64,000 nucleotides of DNA from Parafrankia discariae (GTDB lineage Bacteria > Actinomycetota > Actinomycetes > Frankiales > Frankiaceae). Shown here in pieces: positions 25,520 through 34,613 of the stretch. Under the pieces are notes generated by a model. It was not told where the DNA came from, ran no database searches, and was given only the letters and a program-made list of their open reading frames with translations. The stretch is taken from positions 37,009 through 101,008 of the forward strand of contig NZ_KB891210.1 in the NCBI RefSeq assembly GCF_000373365.1, read 5' to 3'. How positions within the stretch are numbered: position 1 is the first letter of the stretch; each line of letters begins with the position of its first letter. Made by a program: the position numbers and the translations under genes.

Positions 25520-27331
25520 TCAGGGGGCCGGCTCGTCCTGCGGTGCCCCGGCCGCGGGTCGTCGGCCGGCCACGCCAGCCGGCTCGGCCAGCTCGTCCGG
25601 CTCGGCCACTAGTTCAGCCGACTCGGCGGAGTCTCCCGGGCCGGCGGCCTCGGTCAGGCCGGCCGACTCGGTGGTGTCCGCGGGGCCGGTCGGACCGGCC
25701 CCGCTCTTCGCCGCTTCGGCCCGCATCGCCTCGATGCCGGACACGGTGCGCAGCGGGACCTCGCGCAGCAGCAGCGCCAGCACCAGACCGAGCACGAGAA
25801 CGCCGACGCCGACCAGGAACATCAGGTCCATCGCGTCGGAGAAGCCGACCATGAACGGGTGGGCGATGGCCTTCTCGACGGACTGCAGGAAACCGGTGTC
25901 GTCCAGCGAGCCGCTCGAGGTGACCTGCTGGAGTTGGTCCGGGTGCGCGGCGGCGGCCGCGGCGAACTCCGGGGCGCCCTCGGCCGCGGAGTAGGCGTCG
26001 GCGATCCGGGACGGTGCCGCGCCGAAGAGGATCGAGAGGAACACCGCGGTCCCGAGCGTGCCACCGATCTGCCGGAAGAAGGTCGCCGAGGCCGTCGCGA
26101 CCCCGATGTCGCGCGGCGCCACGCAGTTCTGCATGGCCACGACGAGGGTCTGCATGTTCAGCCCGAGGCCGACACCGAACAGCAGCATGTAGAGGTCGGT
26201 CTGCCACAGGGGGGTGTCGGCGCCGACGAACGACAGCAGGCCCAGTGCGACGAGCAGCGCGACGCAGCCGATGATCGGGTAGCGGCGGTACCGGCCGTTG
26301 CGTGACGTCAGCCGCCCGGACGTCGTCGACGCGCCCAGAACGCCGAGCATGAGCGGGAGCAGCAGGAGCCCCGCCTCGGTGGGCGAGGCGCCCTTGACGA
26401 TCTGCAGGTACAGCGGGAGTGCGGCCAGCCCGCCGAACATGCCCATGCCGACGACGACCGAGAGGGCCGAGCCCACCGAGAACGTGTGGATGCGGAACAG
26501 CCGCAGGGGGATCAGCGCGTCGTCGCCCATCCGCCGCTCGGCCAGCACGAAGCCGGCCAGGCCGGCCAGGCCGATCAGGTAACAGGCGATCGAGGCGATC
26601 GAGACCCAGCCCCACTCGCGGCCGCGTTCGGCCACCAGGAGCAGCGGGACGACCGCGGCCACGATCGTGGCGGTGCCCCACCAGTCGATCTTCGTCGACC
26701 CGCGCTGTGCGGACGCGCGCAGCACCCTGTTGACGACCACCAGGGCGACCAGGCCGATCGGGACGTTCACCCAGAAGATCCACCGCCAGCCGGCGATGCC
26801 CAGCACGCTGTCACGGCCCGACAGGAAGCCGCCGATGACCGGACCGGCCACGCTGGAGGTCGCGAACGTAGCCATGAAGTAGGCCATGTACTTGGGACGC
26901 TGCTGCGGCGACACGATGTCCGCCATGATCGACATCGCGAGCGCGAAGAGCCCGCCGGCGCCGAGGCCCTGCAGGGCTCGGAACCCGGCGAGCACGTACA
27001 TGCTGGACGCGATCCCGCACAGCACCGAGCCGACGATGAAGATCGAGATCGCGATCATGAACAACGGCTTGCGGCCGTAGATGTCGGACAGCTTCCCGTA
27101 CAGCGGTGTCGTGACGGTGGAGGTGATGAGGAAGGCGGTCGTCACCCAGGCCTGCGCGGACAGCCCGTGCAGGTCGTCCCCGATGCTTCGGATGGCTGTC
27201 GCGACCACGGTCTGGTCGAGCGCGGCGAGGAACGTCCCGAGCAGCAGCCCGGTGATGATGGTCATGATCTGCCGGTGGCTCAACCCCCCGCTCGGCGCCG
27301 CGGGCGTCGGCGCCACGTTCTCGGCGCTCAT
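25520..27331 (-). CDS. MFS drug exporter, DHA2 (EmrB/QacA) family, 14 TM
   Basis: A 603-residue transporter. The family motifs are clear: ALDQTVVATAIRSI (motif D1) in helix 1, GKLSDIYGRKPLF (motif A), ALQGLGAGGLFALAMSI and AGPVIGGFLSG (motif C) in the antiporter half. About 14 membrane helices fit the DHA2 group, which expels drugs by proton antiport. The last 80 residues are a hydrophilic Ala/Glu/Pro-rich tail (TESAGLTEAAGPGDSAESAE) without known function. It starts at ATG 27331, overlapping the MarR stop by 4 bases, so it is coupled to and probably repressed by that regulator. A long hairpin follows its stop. Confidence 0.94.
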   Translation of the reverse strand: MSAENVAPTPAAPSGGLSHRQIMTIITGLLLGTFLAALDQTVVATAIRSIGDDLHGLSAQAWVTTAFLITSTVTTPLYGKLSDIYGRKPLFMIAISIFIVGSVLCGIASSMYVLAGFRALQGLGAGGLFALAMSIMADIVSPQQRPKYMAYFMATFATSSVAGPVIGGFLSGRDSVLGIAGWRWIFWVNVPIGLVALVVVNRVLRASAQRGSTKIDWWGTATIVAAVVPLLLVAERGREWGWVSIASIACYLIGLAGLAGFVLAERRMGDDALIPLRLFRIHTFSVGSALSVVVGMGMFGGLAALPLYLQIVKGASPTEAGLLLLPLMLGVLGASTTSGRLTSRNGRYRRYPIIGCVALLVALGLLSFVGADTPLWQTDLYMLLFGVGLGLNMQTLVVAMQNCVAPRDIGVATASATFFRQIGGTLGTAVFLSILFGAAPSRIADAYSAAEGAPEFAAAAAAHPDQLQQVTSSGSLDDTGFLQSVEKAIAHPFMVGFSDAMDLMFLVGVGVLVLGLVLALLLREVPLRTVSGIEAMRAEAAKSGAGPTGPADTTESAGLTEAAGPGDSAESAELVAEPDELAEPAGVAGRRPAAGAPQDEPAP

Positions 27332-27969
27332 CGGCAGTCCTCCTCCGTCGCGGGACCCGTGTCGGCGTCGCCCGAGGGTGTCTCGGGGGCGTCCTGGGTC
27401 CTCGTCATCGCGGACAGTGCGCTGGCCGGTCTCGTCGTCCAGGCGGGTTGGTGGGCCTCCATGTCGTCACCGAAGCGGCGCAGCAGGGTGGCGAAGGTGA
27501 CGAGGTCCTCGCTGCTCCAGCGGGCGAGCATGCCCTGGTAGCGCTCGTTGCGGACCTGGAGATGATCCTGGTAGACCTGCTCGCCGGCCTCCGTGACGTA
27601 CAGCACCACGGCGCGGCCGTCGTCGGGGTCGGCGCGCCGCTCGACGTAGCCGGTGCGCACCAGCGCGGCGATCTGCCTGCTGACGGTCGACGGGTCGGAC
27701 TGGACCGAGGTCGCGAGGGCGCCCAGGCGCATCGGGCCGCCGGAGGCGAGGTGGGAGATGAGGATCTGCGCCGCCCACTCCACGTCGTGGCGCGCCTTGG
27801 CGAGCAGCTGGGCCCGGGCGCGGGTGAGCCCGCGCATCAGCCGGGCCAGATCGTCCGCGACCTGCGCGACCTGTTCCTCACGTTCGACCGGGGTGTCGTG
27901 CGGGGCGGTGGCGATCGTGGGCGCCCGGCCGCCGGGTGCCTTGCTGTCCGTGGTCGCTGTCTTGTCCAT
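27328..27969 (-). CDS. MarR-family transcriptional regulator
   Basis: A 213-residue regulator with a MarR winged helix: DVEWAAQILISHLA, MRLGALATSVQSDPSTVSRQIAALVRTGYVERR, then the wing DPDDGRAVVLYVTEAG. The DPDDGR wing is diagnostic. ATG 27969 is chosen because it follows GGGAGAG; the frame opens to 28068 but the extra residues look random. The ATGA overlap with the MFS exporter means they form one operon, the usual arrangement in which a ligand (often the exported drug) releases MarR. An AT-rich inverted repeat about 80-100 bases upstream is a candidate operator. The C-terminal 35 residues are disordered. Confidence 0.93.
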   Translation of the reverse strand: MDKTATTDSKAPGGRAPTIATAPHDTPVEREEQVAQVADDLARLMRGLTRARAQLLAKARHDVEWAAQILISHLASGGPMRLGALATSVQSDPSTVSRQIAALVRTGYVERRADPDDGRAVVLYVTEAGEQVYQDHLQVRNERYQGMLARWSSEDLVTFATLLRRFGDDMEAHQPAWTTRPASALSAMTRTQDAPETPSGDADTGPATEEDCR

Positions 27970-28048
27970 GGCTCGCGGAGCTCTCCCTGCCGTCGGTGGC
28001 CGCGGTGACTGGTGAACCGCGTCCACCGGCGACGGCTGACGTGGTCGG

Positions 28049-28070
28049 CAATTGGCTGCAGCATACAATT
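28049..28070 (-). promoter_or_regulatory. AT-rich inverted repeat upstream of marR-MFS operon
   Basis: CAATTG (28049-28054) and CAATT (28066-28070) give an AATTG-N11-CAATT inverted repeat inside a small AT-rich island, 80-100 bases before the MarR start. On the operon strand it contains TTGTTAATTGTATGC, which could hold a -10 element. It is a plausible MarR operator. Confidence 0.4.
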
Positions 28071-28166
28071 AACAACCCGGCTGATGACGACCCCGCGTCA
28101 CGCCGTGTTCAAGTGATCTGATTCACAGTGTCACAGGGTGAGCTCCCTGGTCAGGACCCCCGATGG

Positions 28167-29882
28167 TCAGTGGACCATGGCGCGCAGCACCGTGTCGGCC
28201 CGCAGCGAGAGCTGTTCGGCCTGGGAGAGCAGCGCGTCGGCGCGCGCGTCCAGCGCACGCTGCGATTCGGTGAGCTCGTGATCGGTGAGGACGTCCGCCG
28301 CACCGCCCGCGCGGGCGCCGCCGACGCCAGTGCCGCCCGCGCTCGGGCCGGTTCCCGGGCCCGGGGTGGTCCCGGCGCCCGGTGCGCCACCTGGCTGGCC
28401 CTGGGCGCCGCCGGAGCTGGCGGCCCGGGCCAGCGGGCGGCCTTCCCGGTACGGGTGCGTGGCGGCCGCCCGCCGGGGGCGTGACTCGATGCCGGGGGCG
28501 CGTCGGGGCCGCGGCGCCGTCCCCCGGGGCGGTCCGGCCTCCGGCCGCCCCGCGGTGGCATGGCCGGCCTGCCCGGCGAGGCCGGAGTGGCTCTTGCCGA
28601 TCGATTTCTTCCCGGCCGGGCTCCTGCCGGCGGTTTTCTTCCCGGTCGAGCCCCTGCCGGTCGTTTTCTTCCCGTTCTTCCCGGTCGGGTTCCCGCCGGT
28701 CGGGTCCGGCCCGGCCAGGCTCCTGCTGGCCAGGCTCTCGCCGGCCGCGGCCTGGGCGCGCGCGGAGAGCGCGGCCGCCTTCGCGCCGGCGGTGCGCAGC
28801 GAGTGGATGCGGGCGTCGAGCCGGTCGCGGTCGTCGACCAGCTTCGCCAGCTCGCAGTGGATCCGGTCGAGGTCGTTGTGCAGGCGGCGGCACTGCCGGC
28901 GCTGCGCGCGGTCGGTGCTGGCGCGGCGCCCCCGGCTCAGGTCGGTGCGCAGCGTCTCCAGGTCGCGGTGGAGCAGATCCTCGAGCCGGGAGAGCTGGCC
29001 CTGCGACTGGCGGGCGCGCAGCCGGGACAGCTGCCCGGTCACCAGCGGCGAGGTGGCGAGGGTCCGCACCCCGAAGATCATGATCATCAGGCCGAAGATC
29101 TGCCCGGCGACGGCGAGCGGCCCGACCCGCAGCATCCCGCCGAGCAGGAACACGCCGATGGCGACGCCGGCGAGCGGCTCCATGCTCACGGCGGCCGGCA
29201 GGGAGGCGGGCAGCGGGGCCATCTCGTAGGCGCTCTGCAGGAGCAGGCCGCTGGTCAGCGCCACCACCACCACGGCGTACGTCTGCCACGAGGTCGGCAG
29301 CGCGTCGAGACCGGAGTTCTCCACGAGCCGGCCGACCCCGCCGACCAGGGCCCCCTGCAGCGCGGAGAGCAGGCCCGCCCCGCCGGCGAGCAGGGTGGCC
29401 CGGCGGGCCGGGTCCAGCCGGCGGGTGCCGAACACCGCCCACGCGGCCAGGCCGCCCACCGAGGCGCCGGTGAGGATCCAGCCCACGGTCGTGGCCGCGT
29501 CGACGTCGCCCTGGTGCGGGGCCCCGGCGAGCAGGAAGGTGGCCAGGCCGAGCGCCGTCGCGGTCGCGGCGGCCCAGTCGCGCCGCGGCACCCGTCTTCG
29601 GGCCCAGACGGCTGCCAGCGGCAGCGCGAACAGCAGCTGGCACACCTGCAGCGGGGCGACGAACGCGATCGTCGAGCGGGCCAGCGCGGCCGCCGACGCG
29701 AACGTGCCGATCGCAGAGAGGCACACGCCGACATCCCAGAGCGGCCGGCGGACCAGCCAGAGCAGCAGCCTCAGCCGCAGCACGTTCTCAGGCGGCGCGT
29801 GGAACGCGACACGCTGCTGGATCACCGCGGAGACGCCGAAGCACACCGCGGATACCAGGCCCAGCAGGTAGGTCGTCACCAT
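28167..29882 (-). CDS. DMT-type membrane protein with coiled-coil and Lys-rich tail
   Basis: A 571-residue chimera. Residues 1-285 form about nine hydrophobic helices of an EamA/DMT-like transporter (LGLVSAVCFGVSAVIQQRV at the start; LPAAVSMEPLAGVAIGVFLLG near the end). Residues about 290-370 form an Arg/Leu-rich coiled coil. Next is a low-complexity tail with repeated TGKK/AGKK units (around 385-440), Pro/Gly/Ala-rich stretches, and a final amphipathic helix (LTESQRALDARADALLSQAE). The tail resembles Lys-rich histone-H1-like sequences and is unusual for a DMT protein. ATG 29882 begins exactly at the first helix. Transported substrate is unknown; the tail might bind nucleic acid or anionic lipid. 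Confidence 0.75.
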   Translation of the reverse strand: MVTTYLLGLVSAVCFGVSAVIQQRVAFHAPPENVLRLRLLLWLVRRPLWDVGVCLSAIGTFASAAALARSTIAFVAPLQVCQLLFALPLAAVWARRRVPRRDWAAATATALGLATFLLAGAPHQGDVDAATTVGWILTGASVGGLAAWAVFGTRRLDPARRATLLAGGAGLLSALQGALVGGVGRLVENSGLDALPTSWQTYAVVVVALTSGLLLQSAYEMAPLPASLPAAVSMEPLAGVAIGVFLLGGMLRVGPLAVAGQIFGLMIMIFGVRTLATSPLVTGQLSRLRARQSQGQLSRLEDLLHRDLETLRTDLSRGRRASTDRAQRRQCRRLHNDLDRIHCELAKLVDDRDRLDARIHSLRTAGAKAAALSARAQAAAGESLASRSLAGPDPTGGNPTGKNGKKTTGRGSTGKKTAGRSPAGKKSIGKSHSGLAGQAGHATAGRPEAGPPRGTAPRPRRAPGIESRPRRAAATHPYREGRPLARAASSGGAQGQPGGAPGAGTTPGPGTGPSAGGTGVGGARAGGAADVLTDHELTESQRALDARADALLSQAEQLSLRADTVLRAMVH

Positions 29883-30102
29883 CTCTAGTCTCGTCCCGCG
29901 CCGGGCGGCGCTGTCTGTCGGACATCCTGCCCGATCCACGGACTACCGTGGCAGGCCCCTTCCGGGAGATCACCACCGGCTACGGATGGTTGATCAAGCC
30001 GTGTCCGATTGGTGGTCTCTTCGCGTTTCTGGTCGCCAACGCGCGCGGGGGTGCGGCCCCCCGCGGCCACGCCGGAGGCAACAGTATGGGACGGCACCCC
30101 GA

Positions 30103-30118
30103 CCCGCGGCCACGCGGG
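30103..30118 (-). terminator. Stem-loop after the vWA lipoprotein gene
   Basis: CCCGCG (30103-30108) and CGCGGG (30113-30118) form a perfect 6-base-pair hairpin with a 4-base loop, 29 bases past the stop of the minus-strand gene ending at 30147. Confidence 0.45.
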
Positions 30119-30146
30119 ATCCGGGTTCGCCGCCCCCGGGGCGCCC

Positions 30147-31832
30147 CTACTGGTAGCCGCGGATCTCCCGGAACGCCTCGGGCAGGGAGGACGACCGCGC
30201 GTCGAACATCTCGCCGCCGGTCCACTCCGCGATGTCGCGCATCTCCTCCACCCGGGCGTCACCGAAGACCACGGTGAACGTCCGTACCGCCCGGGCCGCC
30301 TCGGACCGGCCCGCATAGGAGGTGTGGAAGGCCTCCGCGTCGACCCCCTGGTTGTTCTCCCCGTCGGTCATCAGCACGATCGAGGTCAGGAAGTCCGGCT
30401 CGCGGCGCACCGCGGTCTCGGCGTAGGAGTAGGCCGAGGTCATCGCGGTGTAGATCGCCGTGCCGGAGCCCAGGGTCAGCCCGTCGGCCGCCGCGGAGAT
30501 CGCGGCCAGGCCGGCCGAGCCCGGCTCGGGGTCGTCGACGGTGAACTCGAGGGTGTCGTGCACGGCGCCGCTGAACGTGATCAGAGTGACGCGTTCGCGG
30601 CCGCGGAACCGGGTGAACCGCCCGGAGAGGCTGTCGTCCGTCCCGGCGAGGCCCTTGAGGGTGGCGCGCAGCAACGCCAGCCGCTCGCCCTCCATGGACG
30701 GGGAGACGTCCAGGACGAAGATCGCGTGGCTGGGGCGGCGGTACTCGTCCAGGTAGGAGCTCAGCAGGTGGTCGGCGACGGCGCGGGTCGCCGGGAACGG
30801 CAGCTCGGCGGGAAGGGCACGCACCGGCCACGGAGCCGGGTCGATCCGTACTCCCGGTGTCACGGGGCGGCGGTGGGTCAGCGCGGTGACGCGCCGCTGC
30901 ACCTCCGGGGTGCGCAGCCAGCCGGCCAGCCGCTCGTACTCGGTGCGCCGCTCGCCGCGCAGCAGCTGCAGCGGGTAGTCGGCGGTGATGATCCCGTCCC
31001 GCGGGTAGACGAGAGTGAGCGGCGCGGAGCGCAGCCGGCCGGTGTTCAGCGCGAGCAGCTCCGACTCGTAGTTGATCATCGCCCCGATTCGGGCGCCGGG
31101 TTGTGCGCCGGGCGGCGTGCCGGTCTGCGCGCCGGTGGTCGCGAAGGCGTCGGTCAGCCAGGCGGAGCTGCCGGCGGTGAGCACCTGCCCGCCGAAGAAG
31201 GCCGTCAGCTCCGCCGGGCGGATGTCGTCCAGGGTCAGCGCGTCGGACGTGCCGGCGAGCGCGGCGGCGACGCCGACGAGGGCGGAGAAGCCCGAGTTCG
31301 ACGCCGACGGGTTCGTCATCGCGTAGGTCAGCTCGCCCGTCGACACCTTCGCGGCGATGTCGGCCCAGGTGACCGATGGGTTCCCGACCCAGCCGAAGCG
31401 GCGCGCGAGCTCGGGGCGGACGCCGATGACCACCGGGGACATCATCGTCGTCGTGCGGTCGATGACCGCGTTCCTGCCCTCGGGCGCCAGCCGCAGGTAC
31501 CGGTCGGAGGCGAACCAGGCCGCGTCGACCGCCGGGTCGCGCGCGGCGATCCGGTCGACGCCGTCGAGGGTTCCGGTGTACTCCATCGTGATCTCGATGC
31601 CGGTCCGCTCGTGGAACTCGTCGAGCAGCGGTTCGAGATCGCGCAGCTCCGAGCCCGCGAGCACCCGCAGCGCCCCGGGGCTGCCGCCGGGACGTCCCGC
31701 GGGCGCCGGATCGCCACCACCACCGCCCGAACAGGCGGTGGCGACCACCCCGGCCACGAGCAGCGCGGCCAGCCCGGCCGCGCCCCGCCGGATCGCCCGG
31801 CCTCGCCGGTTGACCCGGCCCCGCTGGATCAT
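30147..31832 (-). CDS. Lipoprotein with binding-protein and vWA domains
   Basis: A 561-residue exported protein. An Arg-rich N-terminus and hydrophobic stretch end in a lipobox, VATAC, with the modifiable Cys near residue 34. Residues 50-310 resemble a type 2 extracellular solute-binding protein (LRVLAGSELRDLEPLLDEF, VVIGVRPELA, ADYPLQLL). Residues about 355-550 are a von Willebrand A domain with MIDAS DVSPSM, a Thr site in LGSGTAIYTAM and LMTDGENNQG. Substrate-binding plus vWA proteins occur in actinobacteria near tellurite/toxic-anion resistance genes; none are visible here. It overlaps the upstream gene by 4 bases (ATGA). The pair probably works at the outer face of the membrane; the ligand is unknown. 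Confidence 0.82.
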   Translation of the reverse strand: MIQRGRVNRRGRAIRRGAAGLAALLVAGVVATACSGGGGGDPAPAGRPGGSPGALRVLAGSELRDLEPLLDEFHERTGIEITMEYTGTLDGVDRIAARDPAVDAAWFASDRYLRLAPEGRNAVIDRTTTMMSPVVIGVRPELARRFGWVGNPSVTWADIAAKVSTGELTYAMTNPSASNSGFSALVGVAAALAGTSDALTLDDIRPAELTAFFGGQVLTAGSSAWLTDAFATTGAQTGTPPGAQPGARIGAMINYESELLALNTGRLRSAPLTLVYPRDGIITADYPLQLLRGERRTEYERLAGWLRTPEVQRRVTALTHRRPVTPGVRIDPAPWPVRALPAELPFPATRAVADHLLSSYLDEYRRPSHAIFVLDVSPSMEGERLALLRATLKGLAGTDDSLSGRFTRFRGRERVTLITFSGAVHDTLEFTVDDPEPGSAGLAAISAAADGLTLGSGTAIYTAMTSAYSYAETAVRREPDFLTSIVLMTDGENNQGVDAEAFHTSYAGRSEAARAVRTFTVVFGDARVEEMRDIAEWTGGEMFDARSSSLPEAFREIRGYQ

Positions 31833-33004
31833 CCGGCGCCTTCCTCGTAACGGGTCTCGATGCGGTCGATCATGCGTTCGGAGATCTCCTGACTGGGCGG
31901 TTCGACGACGTCGACGAGTTCGGCGGGGCCGGTCGCCCCGCTCGAGGCGCGCGCTTCGCGCTCCGCGGCGGCGGCGGCGGGGTCACTCGGCCGGAACCCG
32001 TGCCGGACGGCCAGCCGGATCAGCCCGGGGTCGGTGGCGAGCAGCGTCCCGACCACGTTCCCGGCGTCGGTGAGCGGGACGACCGTGTGCCGGGCGTAGA
32101 TCGTCGGGGTGGGATAGAGGAGGAGCATGTCCGGGGTGATCGAGCCGTCCGCGGCCCGGACCCGTTCCAGGAACTGCGCCTCGTAGATCATCACGAGTGG
32201 GACCTTGCCCATCCCGATGGAGAGGAAGTCGTCGAACGGCTCGGCGGAGGTGGCGTCCAGGTAGCCCTGCCGCAGGAACAGGCCGGCGGCGAGATCCGCC
32301 ATCCGGTCGGCGGTGCGCGCGTCGGTGACGACCTCGTCGCCGTTCGCGACGTAGGACACGAGCGCGAGGTAGAGCGCCGCGGAGTTCGACGTGCGGACGT
32401 CCGTCGACCCGATGAGCACCGAGCGGTCCGTCCGGTAGACGGCGGCGGCGCCCGGCAGGTCGGACCAGCGGGTCCCGGCGGCGACGAGGTCCAGGTAGGC
32501 GCGCAGCTCGAAGTAGGACGTGCCGCCCTCGGTCCGCACCACCCCGGCGCGGGTCAGCAGGTCGGCGATCGGCCGGAACGTCGCGATCGCCATCGGGGAG
32601 GAGAACGGCATGCTGGACCGGGTGACACCGTGATCGCGGCGGATGCGGTCGGCCTGCGGGGTGTTGGCGGGGAAGACGAGGTCGTAGCCGGTCAGGTCCC
32701 GGTTGGTGGCGATGTCCCGGCTGCCGGCGACGTCGACCTCGAGCCGGTACCCGGCGTCGGCGAGGGCCGCGGTGACGTCGGGGTCGTTCAGGAACGACCG
32801 CTTCTCCGAACCGACCAGGGCGCGCACGGTCGTGAGCTCGCCGTCGGACCCGCCGAGCCGCGGCACGACGGCGAGCGCGGCGATCCCGGCCAGCAGCAGC
32901 ACGGCCAGCGCGATGGCGAGGGCTCGCTTCGGGCGCACGGGGTGATCGTCACGGATCGGCCGGCGTGGCCGTGTCGCTCGGGCGACATGCCACCCGGAGT
33001 TCAC
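31829..33004 (-). CDS. Membrane-anchored binding-protein-like protein
   Basis: A 391-residue protein with an N-terminal signal anchor (RALAIALAVLLLAGIAALAVV, around residues 27-47) and an exported domain resembling a periplasmic binding protein (VRALVGSEKRSFLNDPDV, YDLVFPANTP, IYARHTVVPLTDAGN). The C-terminal 60 residues are Ala/Glu-rich and charged. It lacks a lipobox, so it may stay anchored by the N-terminal helix. It is translated just before the vWA lipoprotein (ATGA overlap), and both show a binding-protein fold, suggesting a two-component surface assembly. GTG 33004 is the start used; GTG 32938, nearer the helix, is possible. It is divergent from the phosphodiesterase gene. Confidence 0.72.
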   Translation of the reverse strand: MNSGWHVARATRPRRPIRDDHPVRPKRALAIALAVLLLAGIAALAVVPRLGGSDGELTTVRALVGSEKRSFLNDPDVTAALADAGYRLEVDVAGSRDIATNRDLTGYDLVFPANTPQADRIRRDHGVTRSSMPFSSPMAIATFRPIADLLTRAGVVRTEGGTSYFELRAYLDLVAAGTRWSDLPGAAAVYRTDRSVLIGSTDVRTSNSAALYLALVSYVANGDEVVTDARTADRMADLAAGLFLRQGYLDATSAEPFDDFLSIGMGKVPLVMIYEAQFLERVRAADGSITPDMLLLYPTPTIYARHTVVPLTDAGNVVGTLLATDPGLIRLAVRHGFRPSDPAAAAAEREARASSGATGPAELVDVVEPPSQEISERMIDRIETRYEEGAG

Positions 33005-33168
33005 CGGAATGTCGCCTTCGCGTCGGCTTTCCCTCCCCGACGGTTCGCGGGCTGGACCGGAGTTCGACCGCGCGGGGCAATGTTCGATCTATGCCACCGT
33101 TCGCGGTGATTGCTTCGCTGAGTGCGCGCGCCGTCGGCGAGGGCCGCCGCCGCCGCGTTGGAGAATCT

Positions 33169-34359
33169 GTGGCGTCTGAGACGGGCACAAGCGCGAGTGA
33201 CGGCCGGCATGACGTGGGCCGGCGTGGCGTGGGCCGGCGTGGTCTGATCGCCGGGCTCGCCGCCGCGCCGCTGGTCGCGGCCACGGCGACGGCCGCGTCA
33301 GCGGCGGTGACGGCGCCGGCGGCGCCGTCCGCGGCGGCCCAGGGCCGGGGGAACCGGATCCTGGTGATCGGGCACCGCGGTGCCTCGGGCTACCGGCCCG
33401 AGCACACCCTGGCCTCCTACGAGCTCGCCGCCCGCCTGGGCGCCGACTTCGTCGAGCCGGACCTGGTGGCGACGAAGGACGGCCAGCTCGTCTGCCGGCA
33501 CGAGCCGGAGATCGGCGGCACGACGAACGTCGCCGACCGGCCCGAGTTCGCCGCTCGCAAGGCCACGAAGACGCTCGACGGCGTCCCGGTCACCGGCTGG
33601 TTCACCGAGGACTTCACCCTCGCCGAGCTCAAGACGCTGCGGGCCAAGGAGCGGCTGCCGGAGATCCGGCAGGAGAACACGATGTACGACGGGCGGTTCG
33701 AGATCCCGACCCTCATCGAGGTTCTCGACCTGCGTAAGCGGCTCTCGGCGGAGCTCGGCCGCGAGATCGGCGTCTACCCGGAGACCAAGCACCCCACCTA
33801 CTTCCAGAAGGCCGGTCTCCCGCTGGAGAAGCGGCTGCTGGACCTGCTGAACCGCTACGGCCTGAACACCCGCACCGCGCCGGTGTTCGTCCAGTCCTTC
33901 GAGACGACGAACCTGGCGGAGCTGCGCCGCCTCGGGCTGCGGACGTCCGCCGTCCAACTGCTGAGCGCGAGCGGGGCGCCCTACGACCTCGTCGCCGCCG
34001 GTGACCCGCGGACCTACGCCGATCTGGTCACCCCCGCCGGCCTGAAGGCGATCGCGGCCTACGCCAACGGCATCGGGCCGGAGAAGGCCCAGGTCATCCC
34101 GGTCGGCACCGACGGGAAGCTCGGCGCGCCGACCCCGCTCGTCGCGAACGCGCACGCCGCCGGCCTGCTGGTGCACCCGTACACGTTCCGGGCGGAGAAC
34201 TCCTTCCTGCCCGGCGAGCTGCGGCGGGGCACCAGCCCGAGCGACTTCGGCCGGGGCATCGACGAGCAGGTGACCTACCTGCGGGCGGGCATCGACGGGC
34301 TGTTCACCGACCAGGCGGACATCGGCGTCGTCGCCCGCGCCGAGGCGGCGCGCCGCTGA
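33169..34359 (+). CDS. Exported glycerophosphodiester phosphodiesterase
   Basis: A 396-residue GDPD-family enzyme that should split glycerophosphodiesters into an alcohol and glycerol-3-phosphate. Core motifs are GHRGASGYRPEHT (catalytic His-Arg), the metal ligands in FVEPDL and the second catalytic His in LVCRHEP; later motifs are VYPETKHP, FVQSFET and GLFTDQAD. The N-terminus has a twin-arginine-like signal, GRRGLIAGLAAAPLVAA, ending near ASA, indicating export (probably Tat). GTG 33169 has GGAG 5 bases upstream; ATG 33091 is an alternative. Secreted GDPDs commonly serve phosphate scavenging from lipid head groups; no PHO-type site was recognised upstream here. Confidence 0.93.
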   Translation: MASETGTSASDGRHDVGRRGVGRRGLIAGLAAAPLVAATATAASAAVTAPAAPSAAAQGRGNRILVIGHRGASGYRPEHTLASYELAARLGADFVEPDLVATKDGQLVCRHEPEIGGTTNVADRPEFAARKATKTLDGVPVTGWFTEDFTLAELKTLRAKERLPEIRQENTMYDGRFEIPTLIEVLDLRKRLSAELGREIGVYPETKHPTYFQKAGLPLEKRLLDLLNRYGLNTRTAPVFVQSFETTNLAELRRLGLRTSAVQLLSASGAPYDLVAAGDPRTYADLVTPAGLKAIAAYANGIGPEKAQVIPVGTDGKLGAPTPLVANAHAAGLLVHPYTFRAENSFLPGELRRGTSPSDFGRGIDEQVTYLRAGIDGLFTDQADIGVVARAEAARR

Positions 34360-34613
34360 TCCTCCGGCGATCCGCTCCCCACCGGCCCGCTCCCCACCGG
34401 CCCGCTCTCTGACGACCCGCCTCCCGCCGACCCGCTTCTCCGCGACCCGCGCGGGCGAACCGCCCCATCCGCCCGCGCGGGTACGCACGAGGTCGGAGTG
34501 GGTACCGCTGGTAAAGAACGCGCAGCGGTGCGTGACGGTGCCTTGGGCGGCGGGGCGGGGTCGGTCGACGACCCGGTGCCCGCCGGGTGGCCGACCGGCA
34601 GGGGGTGACCGGT

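Noticed and set aside
34360..34460. Tandem CCGGCCCGCTCCCCA-like repeats after the phosphodiesterase
   Set aside because: Only two close copies plus decayed ones, without structure or coding sense; simple GC-rich repeat.
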